From an uncultured Desulfobacter sp. (GTDB lineage Bacteria > Desulfobacterota > Desulfobacteria > Desulfobacterales > Desulfobacteraceae), in contig NZ_OY762614.1 in NCBI RefSeq assembly GCF_963666145.1, positions 4,454,501 to 4,518,500 on the forward strand: a stretch of DNA of 64,000 nt. The letters are read 5' to 3'. The notes below the pieces were generated by a model that saw only the letters and a list, made by a program, of their open reading frames with translations, made no database searches and was not told the origin of the DNA. Both the position numbers and the translations under genes were made by a program. Each line of letters starts with the position of its first letter. Position 1 is the first letter of the stretch. Shown here one piece after another: positions 9,087 to 16,774 of this stretch.

Positions 9087-10046
9087 ATGGAGAAAATGAA
9101 AAAAAATTTTAAAATATTCATTCCAATTGTACTTTTAGCTTTTTCCTTTTTGCCTGTGGCGTATTCGGCTCCGAATATTGATGGCGTCATGTCCTATACT
9201 GATGCTGATGACTGGGGGGGGGGGAGTGTAACAAGAACCAGTAAATTTAGAGCTGGGGCAGAGTGGGTGTATACTTGGGACGGTTGGCAGGAATATGCTG
9301 GTACAAGCCTTGCTAATGTTGTCGTAGAGGAAGGGGCTGTTGCTGCGGGGGACCCAAACGTTTATGATGTTGAAGAATTGGGTGTATATATAGAGGACAA
9401 GTATCTTTATATCGGATTACAGACTCAGTATAATATCTCTACACCTGCTGGGACTTCTGGTGTAGTAAATGCAGGAGATTTTATATTTACCTTCGGTGAT
9501 AGCGACGATACTACATTTAGCGACTACAATGACGGAAATTACGCATTTGCCTTTGATTTTACTATTGATTCTAACGGAGTTGTTGATATTACCTATCTAT
9601 CTGGCGATATGACCGGTACCGGCGTCGGTTCATCTGTAAATAACTATGGAACGGACTGGGGAATTGCATCTGCCTCTATCGACACCAGTGTTACCGGCAC
9701 TGAGATCGAATTTACTTATGGGTATTCAGACCATGATGCAGATTCTAAAGACAACTGTTACTCTGACGGTAAATATACCCTGGAGTTGGCCATTAATCTT
9801 GACTCATTGTCTGACGAGCTGAGCACCCTTTTGAGTAATCCTGGTGATCATGATTCCCTCTCCATGTACTGGCAACCGTCCTGTGGAAATGATTTTCTGG
9901 CTGCAAAAACTGATTTTGATTATACCCCTCCCTCAGGAGGGGCAAGTCCAACACCTGAGCCCGCAACTATGCTGCTGTTCGGAATGGGATTGCTGTGTGC
10001 CAGCGCATGGAGAAGACGGAGAAGTCGTTCAGAAAAATTTGATTAA
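9087..10046 (+). CDS. Secreted PEP-CTERM sorting-domain protein
   Basis: This protein of about 319 aa has a signal peptide (KKNFKIFIPIVLLAFSF, cleaved near YSA) and an acidic body rich in Asp, Gly, Ser and Tyr, with no recognised enzyme domain. It ends with a full PEP-CTERM sorting signal: TPEPATM, a hydrophobic span, then RRRRSR. Such proteins are cut at the PEP motif by exosortase and released to the surface or matrix together with EPS. Two starts are possible: ATG 9087, or ATG 9096 with the GGAG at 9089-9092. The exosortase that would process it is not in this window. This is the only PEP-CTERM substrate seen here. Confidence 0.9.
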   Translation: MEKMKKNFKIFIPIVLLAFSFLPVAYSAPNIDGVMSYTDADDWGGGSVTRTSKFRAGAEWVYTWDGWQEYAGTSLANVVVEEGAVAAGDPNVYDVEELGVYIEDKYLYIGLQTQYNISTPAGTSGVVNAGDFIFTFGDSDDTTFSDYNDGNYAFAFDFTIDSNGVVDITYLSGDMTGTGVGSSVNNYGTDWGIASASIDTSVTGTEIEFTYGYSDHDADSKDNCYSDGKYTLELAINLDSLSDELSTLLSNPGDHDSLSMYWQPSCGNDFLAAKTDFDYTPPSGGASPTPEPATMLLFGMGLLCASAWRRRRSRSEKFD

Positions 10047-10096
10047 CACACACAAGGGGTGTGGATTCATAATCAGTGAACAATGGACGTAGGTTT

Positions 10097-10186
10097 ATAG
10101 TTCCGGTCAAATAGCCGCCGCAAGATAATACCAAGACATGATGGCTCCTGTTTTTAAACAGGAGCAGGCAATTTGACCGGAACTAT
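10097..10186. repeat. Nested palindromic element
   Basis: A perfect 16-base inverted repeat (ATAGTTCCGGTCAAAT, 10097-10112, and its complement at 10171-10186) encloses a second perfect hairpin (10-base arms, 10144-10153 and 10156-10165). It lies between two convergent genes, 50 bases after the PEP-CTERM gene. It could act as a bidirectional terminator, though it lacks a clean T-tract, or be a small repeated palindromic element. No second copy was noticed in the window. Confidence 0.7.
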
Positions 10187-10215
10187 TGTATTTTGTGCGA
10201 AACTCAGCAAAAAGG

Positions 10216-11439
10216 TTATGGGGTATTAATTTTTACCCGATACAAAGGATCCCCCACAAGTACTTGTTTCCAGGATAGATACGGCAGGCTGATCAGGTAG
10301 GCTTCGGCCAGGGTCAGTTTGCCCTTGGTAAGAAAATCAAAGAATATTTCCGGCATAGGAAAAGACTGGACGTAGGGCTCTCCCACAGGGCCGATTGTTG
10401 CTGCGATGCCTTTGTCCAGCATTCTTTTGCACCAGACATTGCTGTTTTGATTTCTGAGCGTAGAACATTCCGAACTTGCAATATGAAATCCTACAGATCC
10501 TTTTTCCCAAGTGAACGAATCAACATAGTTGGCCAGACGGTACCACCCACAGTACAGGGCTGCATTGGGGCAATCTCCGGGCTGAAATAAATCCTGTTTA
10601 TCATCCAGCACCACTTTTATCCCTTCTTTTTTTAGACGGCCTGCGGCTTCATGAATGGATTTATCATATAGCCCATACCCGGCAACTTGTTTTTGACCGG
10701 GATCTTTCCATCTAGCATCGAAGTAGGCGGTGCCTGACAACCCCTTTGTTTCAGCTTCAATACTGTCATTTACGATTCGTTTGACAATGCTTGGGTCAGG
10801 CCCGTCCAGGCGGCTGACCATGATTACTTCAGATCTATCAATGGCCGATTTCTGGGAGCGCCACGGCAGGAAAAAGGGGTTGGGCAGCCAGAAGTTGATC
10901 TTGTATGTCTCTTTTTTGACAAGCATTAGCTCCGAGTCAAGGGATGCGGTTTTGTCCGTGGATGTTTTGAATTGTTTGATCTGGTTATTTTTTTGGTTCA
11001 GCGTTTTTTTTTGATCTTCAGTTAACTGCCCGTTTTTTTCTTTCAGCGCTTCAATCTTTTTTTTTTGCTCAGTTAACTGATCCATCCGAGCCTGCTCATC
11101 TTTTGTCATCCCTGGTGACGCAATTCTTAAGGGAAGTCCATATATGGTTACAACGGCGTTGATCTTTAGATTTTTTGCCAAGGCTCGGCGGACCGGGGGG
11201 ACGATTTTTTTTAAGTAAGTTTCCCGTGAACATGTCTCTTTATCCGTGACAAAGACCTGCAGCAGGTTTTCTTTTGGGATTTTTCGCTTCTCCATGTACC
11301 AGGTGGCAAGTCCAACGCTGTTGGCGGCATTGCGGTTGGCAACAACAAGTACTTCATCCGGAGATAAAGCCAATGCCGGTAAGCCGGAAAAACTTAATAG
11401 GGCACATGAGGTTACAAGTATAACAATAAAAAAACGCAT
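10216..11439 (-). CDS. TIGR03790-like PEP-CTERM-associated protein
   Basis: A 407-aa exported protein with a signal peptide (VILVTSCALLSFSGLPALA). It contains the opening typical of TIGR03790 proteins (DEVLVVANRNAANSVGLATWY, then INAVVTIYGLPLRI), and near the end GVGD-type segments (KQVLVGDPLYRV). Family members occur mainly in genomes with PEP-CTERM/EPS loci, and their function is unknown. An unusual feature is a Lys/Glu/Gln-rich coiled-coil insertion at about residues 115-165. The start ATG overlaps the epimerase stop by one base (TAATG), so the two genes are probably translationally coupled. Confidence 0.75.
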   Translation of the reverse strand: MRFFIVILVTSCALLSFSGLPALALSPDEVLVVANRNAANSVGLATWYMEKRKIPKENLLQVFVTDKETCSRETYLKKIVPPVRRALAKNLKINAVVTIYGLPLRIASPGMTKDEQARMDQLTEQKKKIEALKEKNGQLTEDQKKTLNQKNNQIKQFKTSTDKTASLDSELMLVKKETYKINFWLPNPFFLPWRSQKSAIDRSEVIMVSRLDGPDPSIVKRIVNDSIEAETKGLSGTAYFDARWKDPGQKQVAGYGLYDKSIHEAAGRLKKEGIKVVLDDKQDLFQPGDCPNAALYCGWYRLANYVDSFTWEKGSVGFHIASSECSTLRNQNSNVWCKRMLDKGIAATIGPVGEPYVQSFPMPEIFFDFLTKGKLTLAEAYLISLPYLSWKQVLVGDPLYRVKINTP

Positions 11440-12476
11440 TATATCTTTCCTGGCTTGTTCAAATGGTTCATATACCAGAGGGATGCCATATCAAGGCCCT
11501 CCTCAACCGAGTATTGCGGGCTGTAGCCCAAAAGATTTTGGGCTTTGGATATATCTGCCAGGGAATGGCGAACATCTCCCGGCCTGAATTCCCTGTAATC
11601 TGCCGTTATCCCGGCTCGGTTCGGCAGGGTTTTGGCCACCCGGTCACGGATCAATGAAAAGAGTTGATTTAATGTGGTACGCTGTCCAAATGCGACATTG
11701 TATACCTGATCGGCGGCATCATCATTGGCCGTTGCAGCCAGCAGATTGGCCTGGACGCAATTATCAATGAAACAAAAATCCCGGCTGGTTTCTCCGTCGC
11801 CATTTATATAAACCTTATTTTTACGGATCAATGCTCCAAACCACAAAGGGATCACGGCTGCATAGGCTCCGTTAGGGTCCTGGCGGCGGCCGAATACATT
11901 GAAATACCGCAACCCGATACTTTTAAATCCGTAGGTTGAGGCAAACACCCGGGCGTAAAGTTCATTGACCAGCTTTGTTACGGCATATGGAGAAAGCGGA
12001 TTGCCGATATTTTCTTCTTGTTTGGGAAGTGTTGGGTGGTCCCCATAGGTGGAACTTGAAGCCGCATATACAAATCGCTTTACGTTTGCATCCCGGGCTG
12101 CGGTCAGCATATTTAAAAATCCTGTGATGTTATTTTCATTGGTGGTCAAGGGGTCGGCAACGGAGCGGGGAACAGAACCCAAAGCAGCCTGGTGAAGTAC
12201 ATAATCCTGGCCTTTGCAAACAGCTTGGCAAGTGTCGGCATTGGTGATATCCCCTTCAACAAAGGAGAATTTCTGCCATGCTTCGGGATTTACCGCCTCT
12301 TTGACCTGATCTAAATTATGCTGAAATCCTGTGGAAAAATTGTCCAGGCCGGTCACTGTTTGCCCAAGATTAAGCAAAGTTTCCAGGAGATTGGAGCCGA
12401 TAAACCCGGCACATCCGGTGATGAGCCAGGATTTTGGATTGTTTTTTAATTCTTGCTGGATTGATGTGAACCGCAT
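11439..12476 (-). CDS. NAD-dependent sugar-nucleotide epimerase (UDP-GlcNAc 4-epimerase type)
   Basis: A 345-aa short-chain dehydrogenase/reductase of the extended class. It shows the NAD-binding GCAGFIG motif near residue 21-27, a catalytic YAVTK (Tyr-x-x-x-Lys), and downstream LRYFNVFGRRQDPNGAYAAVIP and NGDGETSRDFCFID. These are typical of WbpP/TviC-like UDP-N-acetylglucosamine 4-epimerases. It probably supplies an epimerised UDP-sugar for the EPS made by this locus. Substrate choice (GlcNAc versus Glc or uronates) is inferred from resemblance only. It is a different class from the galE at 28.9-29.9 kb. Confidence 0.85.
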   Translation of the reverse strand: MRFTSIQQELKNNPKSWLITGCAGFIGSNLLETLLNLGQTVTGLDNFSTGFQHNLDQVKEAVNPEAWQKFSFVEGDITNADTCQAVCKGQDYVLHQAALGSVPRSVADPLTTNENNITGFLNMLTAARDANVKRFVYAASSSTYGDHPTLPKQEENIGNPLSPYAVTKLVNELYARVFASTYGFKSIGLRYFNVFGRRQDPNGAYAAVIPLWFGALIRKNKVYINGDGETSRDFCFIDNCVQANLLAATANDDAADQVYNVAFGQRTTLNQLFSLIRDRVAKTLPNRAGITADYREFRPGDVRHSLADISKAQNLLGYSPQYSVEEGLDMASLWYMNHLNKPGKI

Positions 12477-12526
12477 ATGTGTCCTTGGTGTTTAATGTAT
12501 AGAGAATGTAACAACCTGCTTCTGAT

Positions 12527-13222
12527 TTACCACAACTCCCAGTGCCCGAAGTAATAGACGTAAAGTGCCAATCCGATGTTGGTTGTCCCGTGGGCAACAA
12601 TGCAGGAAATCAGATCCTTTCTTAATATCCACAAAAGGGCCATGAGCAGTCCGTAAGCAATGGCAGCTGGCCATTCGCCAACCAGATGGCCGGCCGCAAA
12701 AATAACAGTTGAAATCACAATGGCGTAACCGGTCCATTGTCCGGGTGCTACATCAAAAATACTGCGCTCGTCCAGGGCCAAAGAAAACGCATGTGGCGTT
12801 TTTTGCCTGCGCAAGAGATCCCACTGCAGTGCAACTCGAAAGACAAAACCGCGCATGAACAGCTCTTCAAAGACCGGTACCACAAAACCGGCCGTTAAAA
12901 GCCTTAGGATGAATCCAAGATCAGACCACGGCACACCATCTTCCGGGGTTGTAAACGGCGCATATAATCCGCACCATACCACCAGCCCAATGAGCCCGAA
13001 GATGATTCCCCACAAACAGGAGGCCCATTTATTCTTAGGCCCAGTTAAAGGAACGTACCACTTCCAGGCCCAGATCAAAAGCCCGGGCACAATGACCAGC
13101 TTGATTATGTATAGGATTTCTTCAGGCAGCTTATCATGAAGAACAGACGAAAGTGCCACATACGCAAAATACGGTGCTGCATAGGGTATCAGCAGGTCCA
13201 TATTTTTCCATTTTCTACTCAC
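12527..13222 (-). CDS. CAAX-protease-related membrane protein (CPBP family)
   Basis: A 231-aa polytopic membrane protein. CPBP metalloprotease motifs are present: EELFMR (E119, E120, R124), FAAGH (H179) and HGTTN (H211, N215). Several hydrophobic spans surround them. A subclass of this family (TIGR03008) is found in exosortase loci, sometimes fused to the exosortase, which fits this position. Its substrate is unknown; it may process proteins linked to EPS export. It sits between the ATPase-OmpA gene and the epimerase gene on the same strand, with small gaps. Confidence 0.82.
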   Translation of the reverse strand: MSRKWKNMDLLIPYAAPYFAYVALSSVLHDKLPEEILYIIKLVIVPGLLIWAWKWYVPLTGPKNKWASCLWGIIFGLIGLVVWCGLYAPFTTPEDGVPWSDLGFILRLLTAGFVVPVFEELFMRGFVFRVALQWDLLRRQKTPHAFSLALDERSIFDVAPGQWTGYAIVISTVIFAAGHLVGEWPAAIAYGLLMALLWILRKDLISCIVAHGTTNIGLALYVYYFGHWELW

Positions 13223-13240
13223 GGATATTCCTTTTTTATG

Positions 13241-14887
13241 TTAATTAATCACTTCTATTTCAACTCTGCGGTTCATCATGCGTCCCCATACCGTATCATT
13301 GCTTTCAATAGGGTCTTGGCTGCCTCGGCCCTGGATTCTCATCTGGTAGTTTTTGACTCCTATCCCTAGGAGAAAGCTTTTGACAATATTGGCCCGGAAT
13401 TCGGATAGTTTAACATTATACGTACCATTCTCCATGGCGTCGGTATATCCGGTAATTAAAATTTTTGAATTTTGATGCGCAATCAGGGATTTTGAAAGTG
13501 CTTCAAGTTTTTTCAGGTCTTTTTCAATGATGGCGTCACCGTCATATTTAAACCGGACTGTAATTTTTTCTTCTGGAAGTGGGGGAGGAAGATTTTTCTG
13601 CCCTGATGCTATATTCGTTTCCGGCGGTTTGATGGCAAACATCAGTTCGCCTGGATTTTGAGCGCGTCCCTGAACCTTTTTTTCAGCGTAAGTCTCACTA
13701 TTGGAGGGGTTATCTGTTTCCGGGGGGGGGGGATTTTGAACACCAAGCCGATTCCCCGGCTGAATGGTTTGCCCCGTGTTTTGCCCTATTGGTATATTCT
13801 GACTTTGATTAAAAGATTGTTTTACCTGGGAAAGCGTGGCGATGAAATGGTCCGGAAACATAAAGTACCAGGCGAAAAGAAAAAAGCATATTAAAATGAC
13901 CAGTTTGTCCCATGAAAATAGTTTGTTTTCCGGTTGTTGAACCGGTGGAGCTGGAAAGTTCGGATGCTGCACAGTTGAATTGGGCACAACCGTTTTAGAC
14001 GGCGACTCTTTTGGGGCATTGTTTTTGTTTGAAGAGTAAGCCCTTGGTTCAAACATTGCATTTAAGTCTCGATTATCGACATGGGCCGGAATTTTCAGTT
14101 CCTTTGCGCATTCCTTTACAATAGTTGCATCAATGAGCCGCTGTTCTTTTACAAATCCGGACAACATGGCATGATCGCATAAAATATTTATGCGTCTTGG
14201 GAATCCCCCTGAATATAGAAAAATTTCCTGGATCGCATCCCAATCAAACAGCCGCTCCTGGGTGCCTGCTACCTTGAGCCGATGGCAGATATATGCATCT
14301 ACCTCTTCCGGGGTCAAGGGCTCCAGGTTGAAGTTGAGGGTCATTCGCTGGAGAACCGCCCGGTTTTGTGGCTGGTTTAAGATTTCGTTGAATTCGTTTT
14401 GCCCTATGAAAAAAATATTGATCAGCTTTGCATCGGGCTTTTCAATATTGGACAGCAGGCGTATCTCTTCAAGCATTTCCTGGGTCAGCAGCTGGGCTTC
14501 GTCAATGATCAACAGCACCTTTTTATTTTTTTCACTGGCGCTGAGTAAAAATTTTTTGAAATGAGCAAGAAATGCACCCTTGGAGGTAAACTCTTTGTCT
14601 ATGCCGAAAGATGAGGCGATATAATTGAAAAAATCAAGTTTAATCAGGCTTGGATCCGGCACGGATGTGTAGATGATGTCCTGTTCCAGGCTCTGGATTA
14701 ATGCATTGATCAGGGAGGTTTTTCCGGTGCCCACATCCCCGGTTAATAGCAGAAATCCCTTGTTGTCGAGAATGCCGTATTTAAGGGTGGCAAGGGCTTC
14801 CTGGTGTTTTTCCCCGAACCACATGAATGCGGGATCACAGCTGATCTTAAAGGGGGATAACTTGAGATTGTAGAATTCATTGTACAT
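13241..14887 (-). CDS. ExeA-like AAA ATPase fused to an OmpA peptidoglycan-binding domain
   Basis: A 548-aa protein. The N-terminal part is an ExeA/GspA-type ATPase common in PEP-CTERM loci (TIGR03015-like): Walker A GDVGTGKT (50-57), Walker B VLLIIDEA (124-131), and a sensor region GGFPRRINILCDHA. A Pro-rich linker and one membrane span (about 329-345) follow. The C-terminus (about 440-548) is an OmpA-type domain with TGYTD, LSEFRAN and NRRVEIEV motifs. The layout places the ATPase in the cytoplasm and the OmpA domain in the periplasm, where it should hold peptidoglycan, as GspA does for secretin assembly. The start follows the neighbouring gene's TAA directly. Confidence 0.88.
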   Translation of the reverse strand: MYNEFYNLKLSPFKISCDPAFMWFGEKHQEALATLKYGILDNKGFLLLTGDVGTGKTSLINALIQSLEQDIIYTSVPDPSLIKLDFFNYIASSFGIDKEFTSKGAFLAHFKKFLLSASEKNKKVLLIIDEAQLLTQEMLEEIRLLSNIEKPDAKLINIFFIGQNEFNEILNQPQNRAVLQRMTLNFNLEPLTPEEVDAYICHRLKVAGTQERLFDWDAIQEIFLYSGGFPRRINILCDHAMLSGFVKEQRLIDATIVKECAKELKIPAHVDNRDLNAMFEPRAYSSNKNNAPKESPSKTVVPNSTVQHPNFPAPPVQQPENKLFSWDKLVILICFFLFAWYFMFPDHFIATLSQVKQSFNQSQNIPIGQNTGQTIQPGNRLGVQNPPPPETDNPSNSETYAEKKVQGRAQNPGELMFAIKPPETNIASGQKNLPPPLPEEKITVRFKYDGDAIIEKDLKKLEALSKSLIAHQNSKILITGYTDAMENGTYNVKLSEFRANIVKSFLLGIGVKNYQMRIQGRGSQDPIESNDTVWGRMMNRRVEIEVIN

Positions 14888-16057
14888 TTATAAATTATGG
14901 AGATATTCCATATCCCTGGTTTGGGTCTGTTTGGTTCCGATTACCACCACCTCGATTTTGTTGGGCGTATTCATGAAATAAAGCCTGCCGTTATATGCAA
15001 ACAATACTTCAAAACTGGTGGATTTATTCTTCTTCCCTGAAAACACCTTGCGTTTCACAATTACCGATCCCGGGTCCCGATCCAGCTGGTGAATTGTCTC
15101 TTCGGCCTTAATCTGCTGCTCTTCGGTCAGGTTGATGAACCCGTCTATGGCTTTTCTGCTCATTTCAAGGTTTTTGTACAAAGCTTTGAAACGTTTGGAA
15201 ATAAAATTATACTCAACCCGTTTGGATTTGCCCGCGCTTTTCCTGCGTTCATACTTTTCAAGGTTTGATTTGAGTTCATTTATTTCAACGTCCCGCCGCT
15301 CTTTTAGTTTAATATAGGTGTTAAGCTGCTCTTCCAGGCCGATGATTTCGTTGAACATTTCGTCTTCATTGGTCTTGGCTTTTTTTTGTTCTGAATGGTA
15401 TTTTTCATCCAATTGTTTTATGTTTTTAAATAGTTCTACCCGTTCCCGCTTCAGGTCTTCTTCCAGCTGCTCCTGGCGCATCTCATTTTTTTTCAAATCC
15501 TGTTTCAAATCCTGGATCAAGGCATTTTTAGCATCCCTTTCTCGTTTTGCCTGTTTGCTGCCCCGCCTGTAAAAAACAAAAAAGATTAAAATTGAAATAC
15601 CGGAGTAGAAAGCAAAGATAAGGTTCGCAAGGAAAGACCCATGATCCAGATGCAGGACGGCATGGATCTTGAGTCCGGAATTAAGGATCTCAAAGTTTTT
15701 ATCGGCAACTGCCTGGGTATCGTAATATCCCAGGGAATCTTCCTGGAATTCATCTGTTCCCACATAAGTTGGATATATAATTTTTCCCCGGCCATCTGTT
15801 ACTTGCACCTCTATGTCAAGTCTAACCAGCCGGATCAGGTTGTCTTGATTTAAAATAGCCTGGATATTTTTAGCAATCCGGTCTTCAATATGGACAGATC
15901 CGTTTAGGAGATCGCTGGAATTTCCAATGAACTCATTTTCTATTTTTAACCGGTATTTTTTTTCCAGATAATCATGGCAGCCGGCAAGGGTAATCGTATA
16001 TAAAACCGGGGTGATGACCAGGCAGAATATAACAACTTTAAAGGAAAAATATTTCAT
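14888..16057 (-). CDS. Two-span membrane protein with periplasmic sensor-like and coiled-coil regions
   Basis: A 389-aa protein with no family I recognise. An N-terminal span (residues 8-26), a periplasmic segment of about 115 residues, then a second span (about 145-163) give a receptor-like topology. A long charged coiled coil (about 170-270) and a compact cytoplasmic end follow. No kinase, GGDEF, HAMP or receiver motif is visible. Its stop codon abuts the start of the ATPase-OmpA gene (TAAATG), so the two are co-translated and may form one envelope complex linked to EPS export. Role unknown. Confidence 0.6.
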   Translation of the reverse strand: MKYFSFKVVIFCLVITPVLYTITLAGCHDYLEKKYRLKIENEFIGNSSDLLNGSVHIEDRIAKNIQAILNQDNLIRLVRLDIEVQVTDGRGKIIYPTYVGTDEFQEDSLGYYDTQAVADKNFEILNSGLKIHAVLHLDHGSFLANLIFAFYSGISILIFFVFYRRGSKQAKRERDAKNALIQDLKQDLKKNEMRQEQLEEDLKRERVELFKNIKQLDEKYHSEQKKAKTNEDEMFNEIIGLEEQLNTYIKLKERRDVEINELKSNLEKYERRKSAGKSKRVEYNFISKRFKALYKNLEMSRKAIDGFINLTEEQQIKAEETIHQLDRDPGSVIVKRKVFSGKKNKSTSFEVLFAYNGRLYFMNTPNKIEVVVIGTKQTQTRDMEYLHNL

Positions 16058-16095
16058 AACGTCAAAATAAACTGCCTTGCTGCATCAGATAAGGA

Positions 16096-16668
16096 TCAAT
16101 GGTCAGCCGAAGGAATGGTTATATCGTAGTAGCCGCCTTGGCCATCCGCCTTGTTAAACTCTACGTCGGCACCCAAACTGTTTTTTATGCGAAAAAAGTC
16201 AGGTCCTAAATCGGACGGGTTTGAGACCGATTCAGAGTCCCGGTAAATGATGCACAGGTGATCCTGGACAAGAGATGCATTTATGTAAATGAGGGGCTTT
16301 GAATTGGCGGTCAGGGAACTTAGAATTAATTTTTCAAACAAAGAGAAAACCGGATCAAAATCGCAAAGAAACGGATTTTCATCGGACTTATCAAAGGAAA
16401 AGTGCAGCCGTTCATCCTTGAAGCGTTTTTCAAGTTGCTTGAACAGATGTCGAATATCAAGTATGTCGGGTTGAAACACTTTTCTGGTTTCACCATAAAG
16501 CGCCTCAATCATATCTGATTCAAAACTCTGAAGTTTGGCGCTTAGTGCATCCGGTATGATCATAATGTCTGTGTTTTTTTTATCCAGAGAGCCCACAGTC
16601 AAAATACCCTGCAGCTCTTTTATCCAGATTCCGTTTTTAAATATTTCGGTTTCTTTATTGGTGCCCAT
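16096..16668 (-). CDS. Small HATPase-like protein
   Basis: About 190 aa. An in-frame ATG exists upstream at 16815, but 16668 is preferred because GGAG lies about 7 bases before it, and it avoids overlap with the helicase gene. The C-terminal half looks like a worn GHKL/histidine-kinase ATPase domain: an N-box-like helix (LFEKLILSSL), a D-box-like strand (CIIYRDS), and an ending DLGPDFFRIKNSLGADVEF...YYDITIP that mirrors the G-box and last strand of kinases. No DHp histidine is present, and the N-box Asn is not obvious, so catalysis is doubtful. It may be a relic or partner of PrsK-type signalling. Confidence 0.45.
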   Translation of the reverse strand: MGTNKETEIFKNGIWIKELQGILTVGSLDKKNTDIMIIPDALSAKLQSFESDMIEALYGETRKVFQPDILDIRHLFKQLEKRFKDERLHFSFDKSDENPFLCDFDPVFSLFEKLILSSLTANSKPLIYINASLVQDHLCIIYRDSESVSNPSDLGPDFFRIKNSLGADVEFNKADGQGGYYDITIPSADH

Positions 16669-16774
16669 ATTTTTCTCCGTCCATTTATTGATTAAGTTTA
16701 TGTAAGGATTCAAATCTGGAAACGATTGGTTAAGAGTACCTTCATAGCTCGAAAATCGCAAGGGCTTTTGCCTG

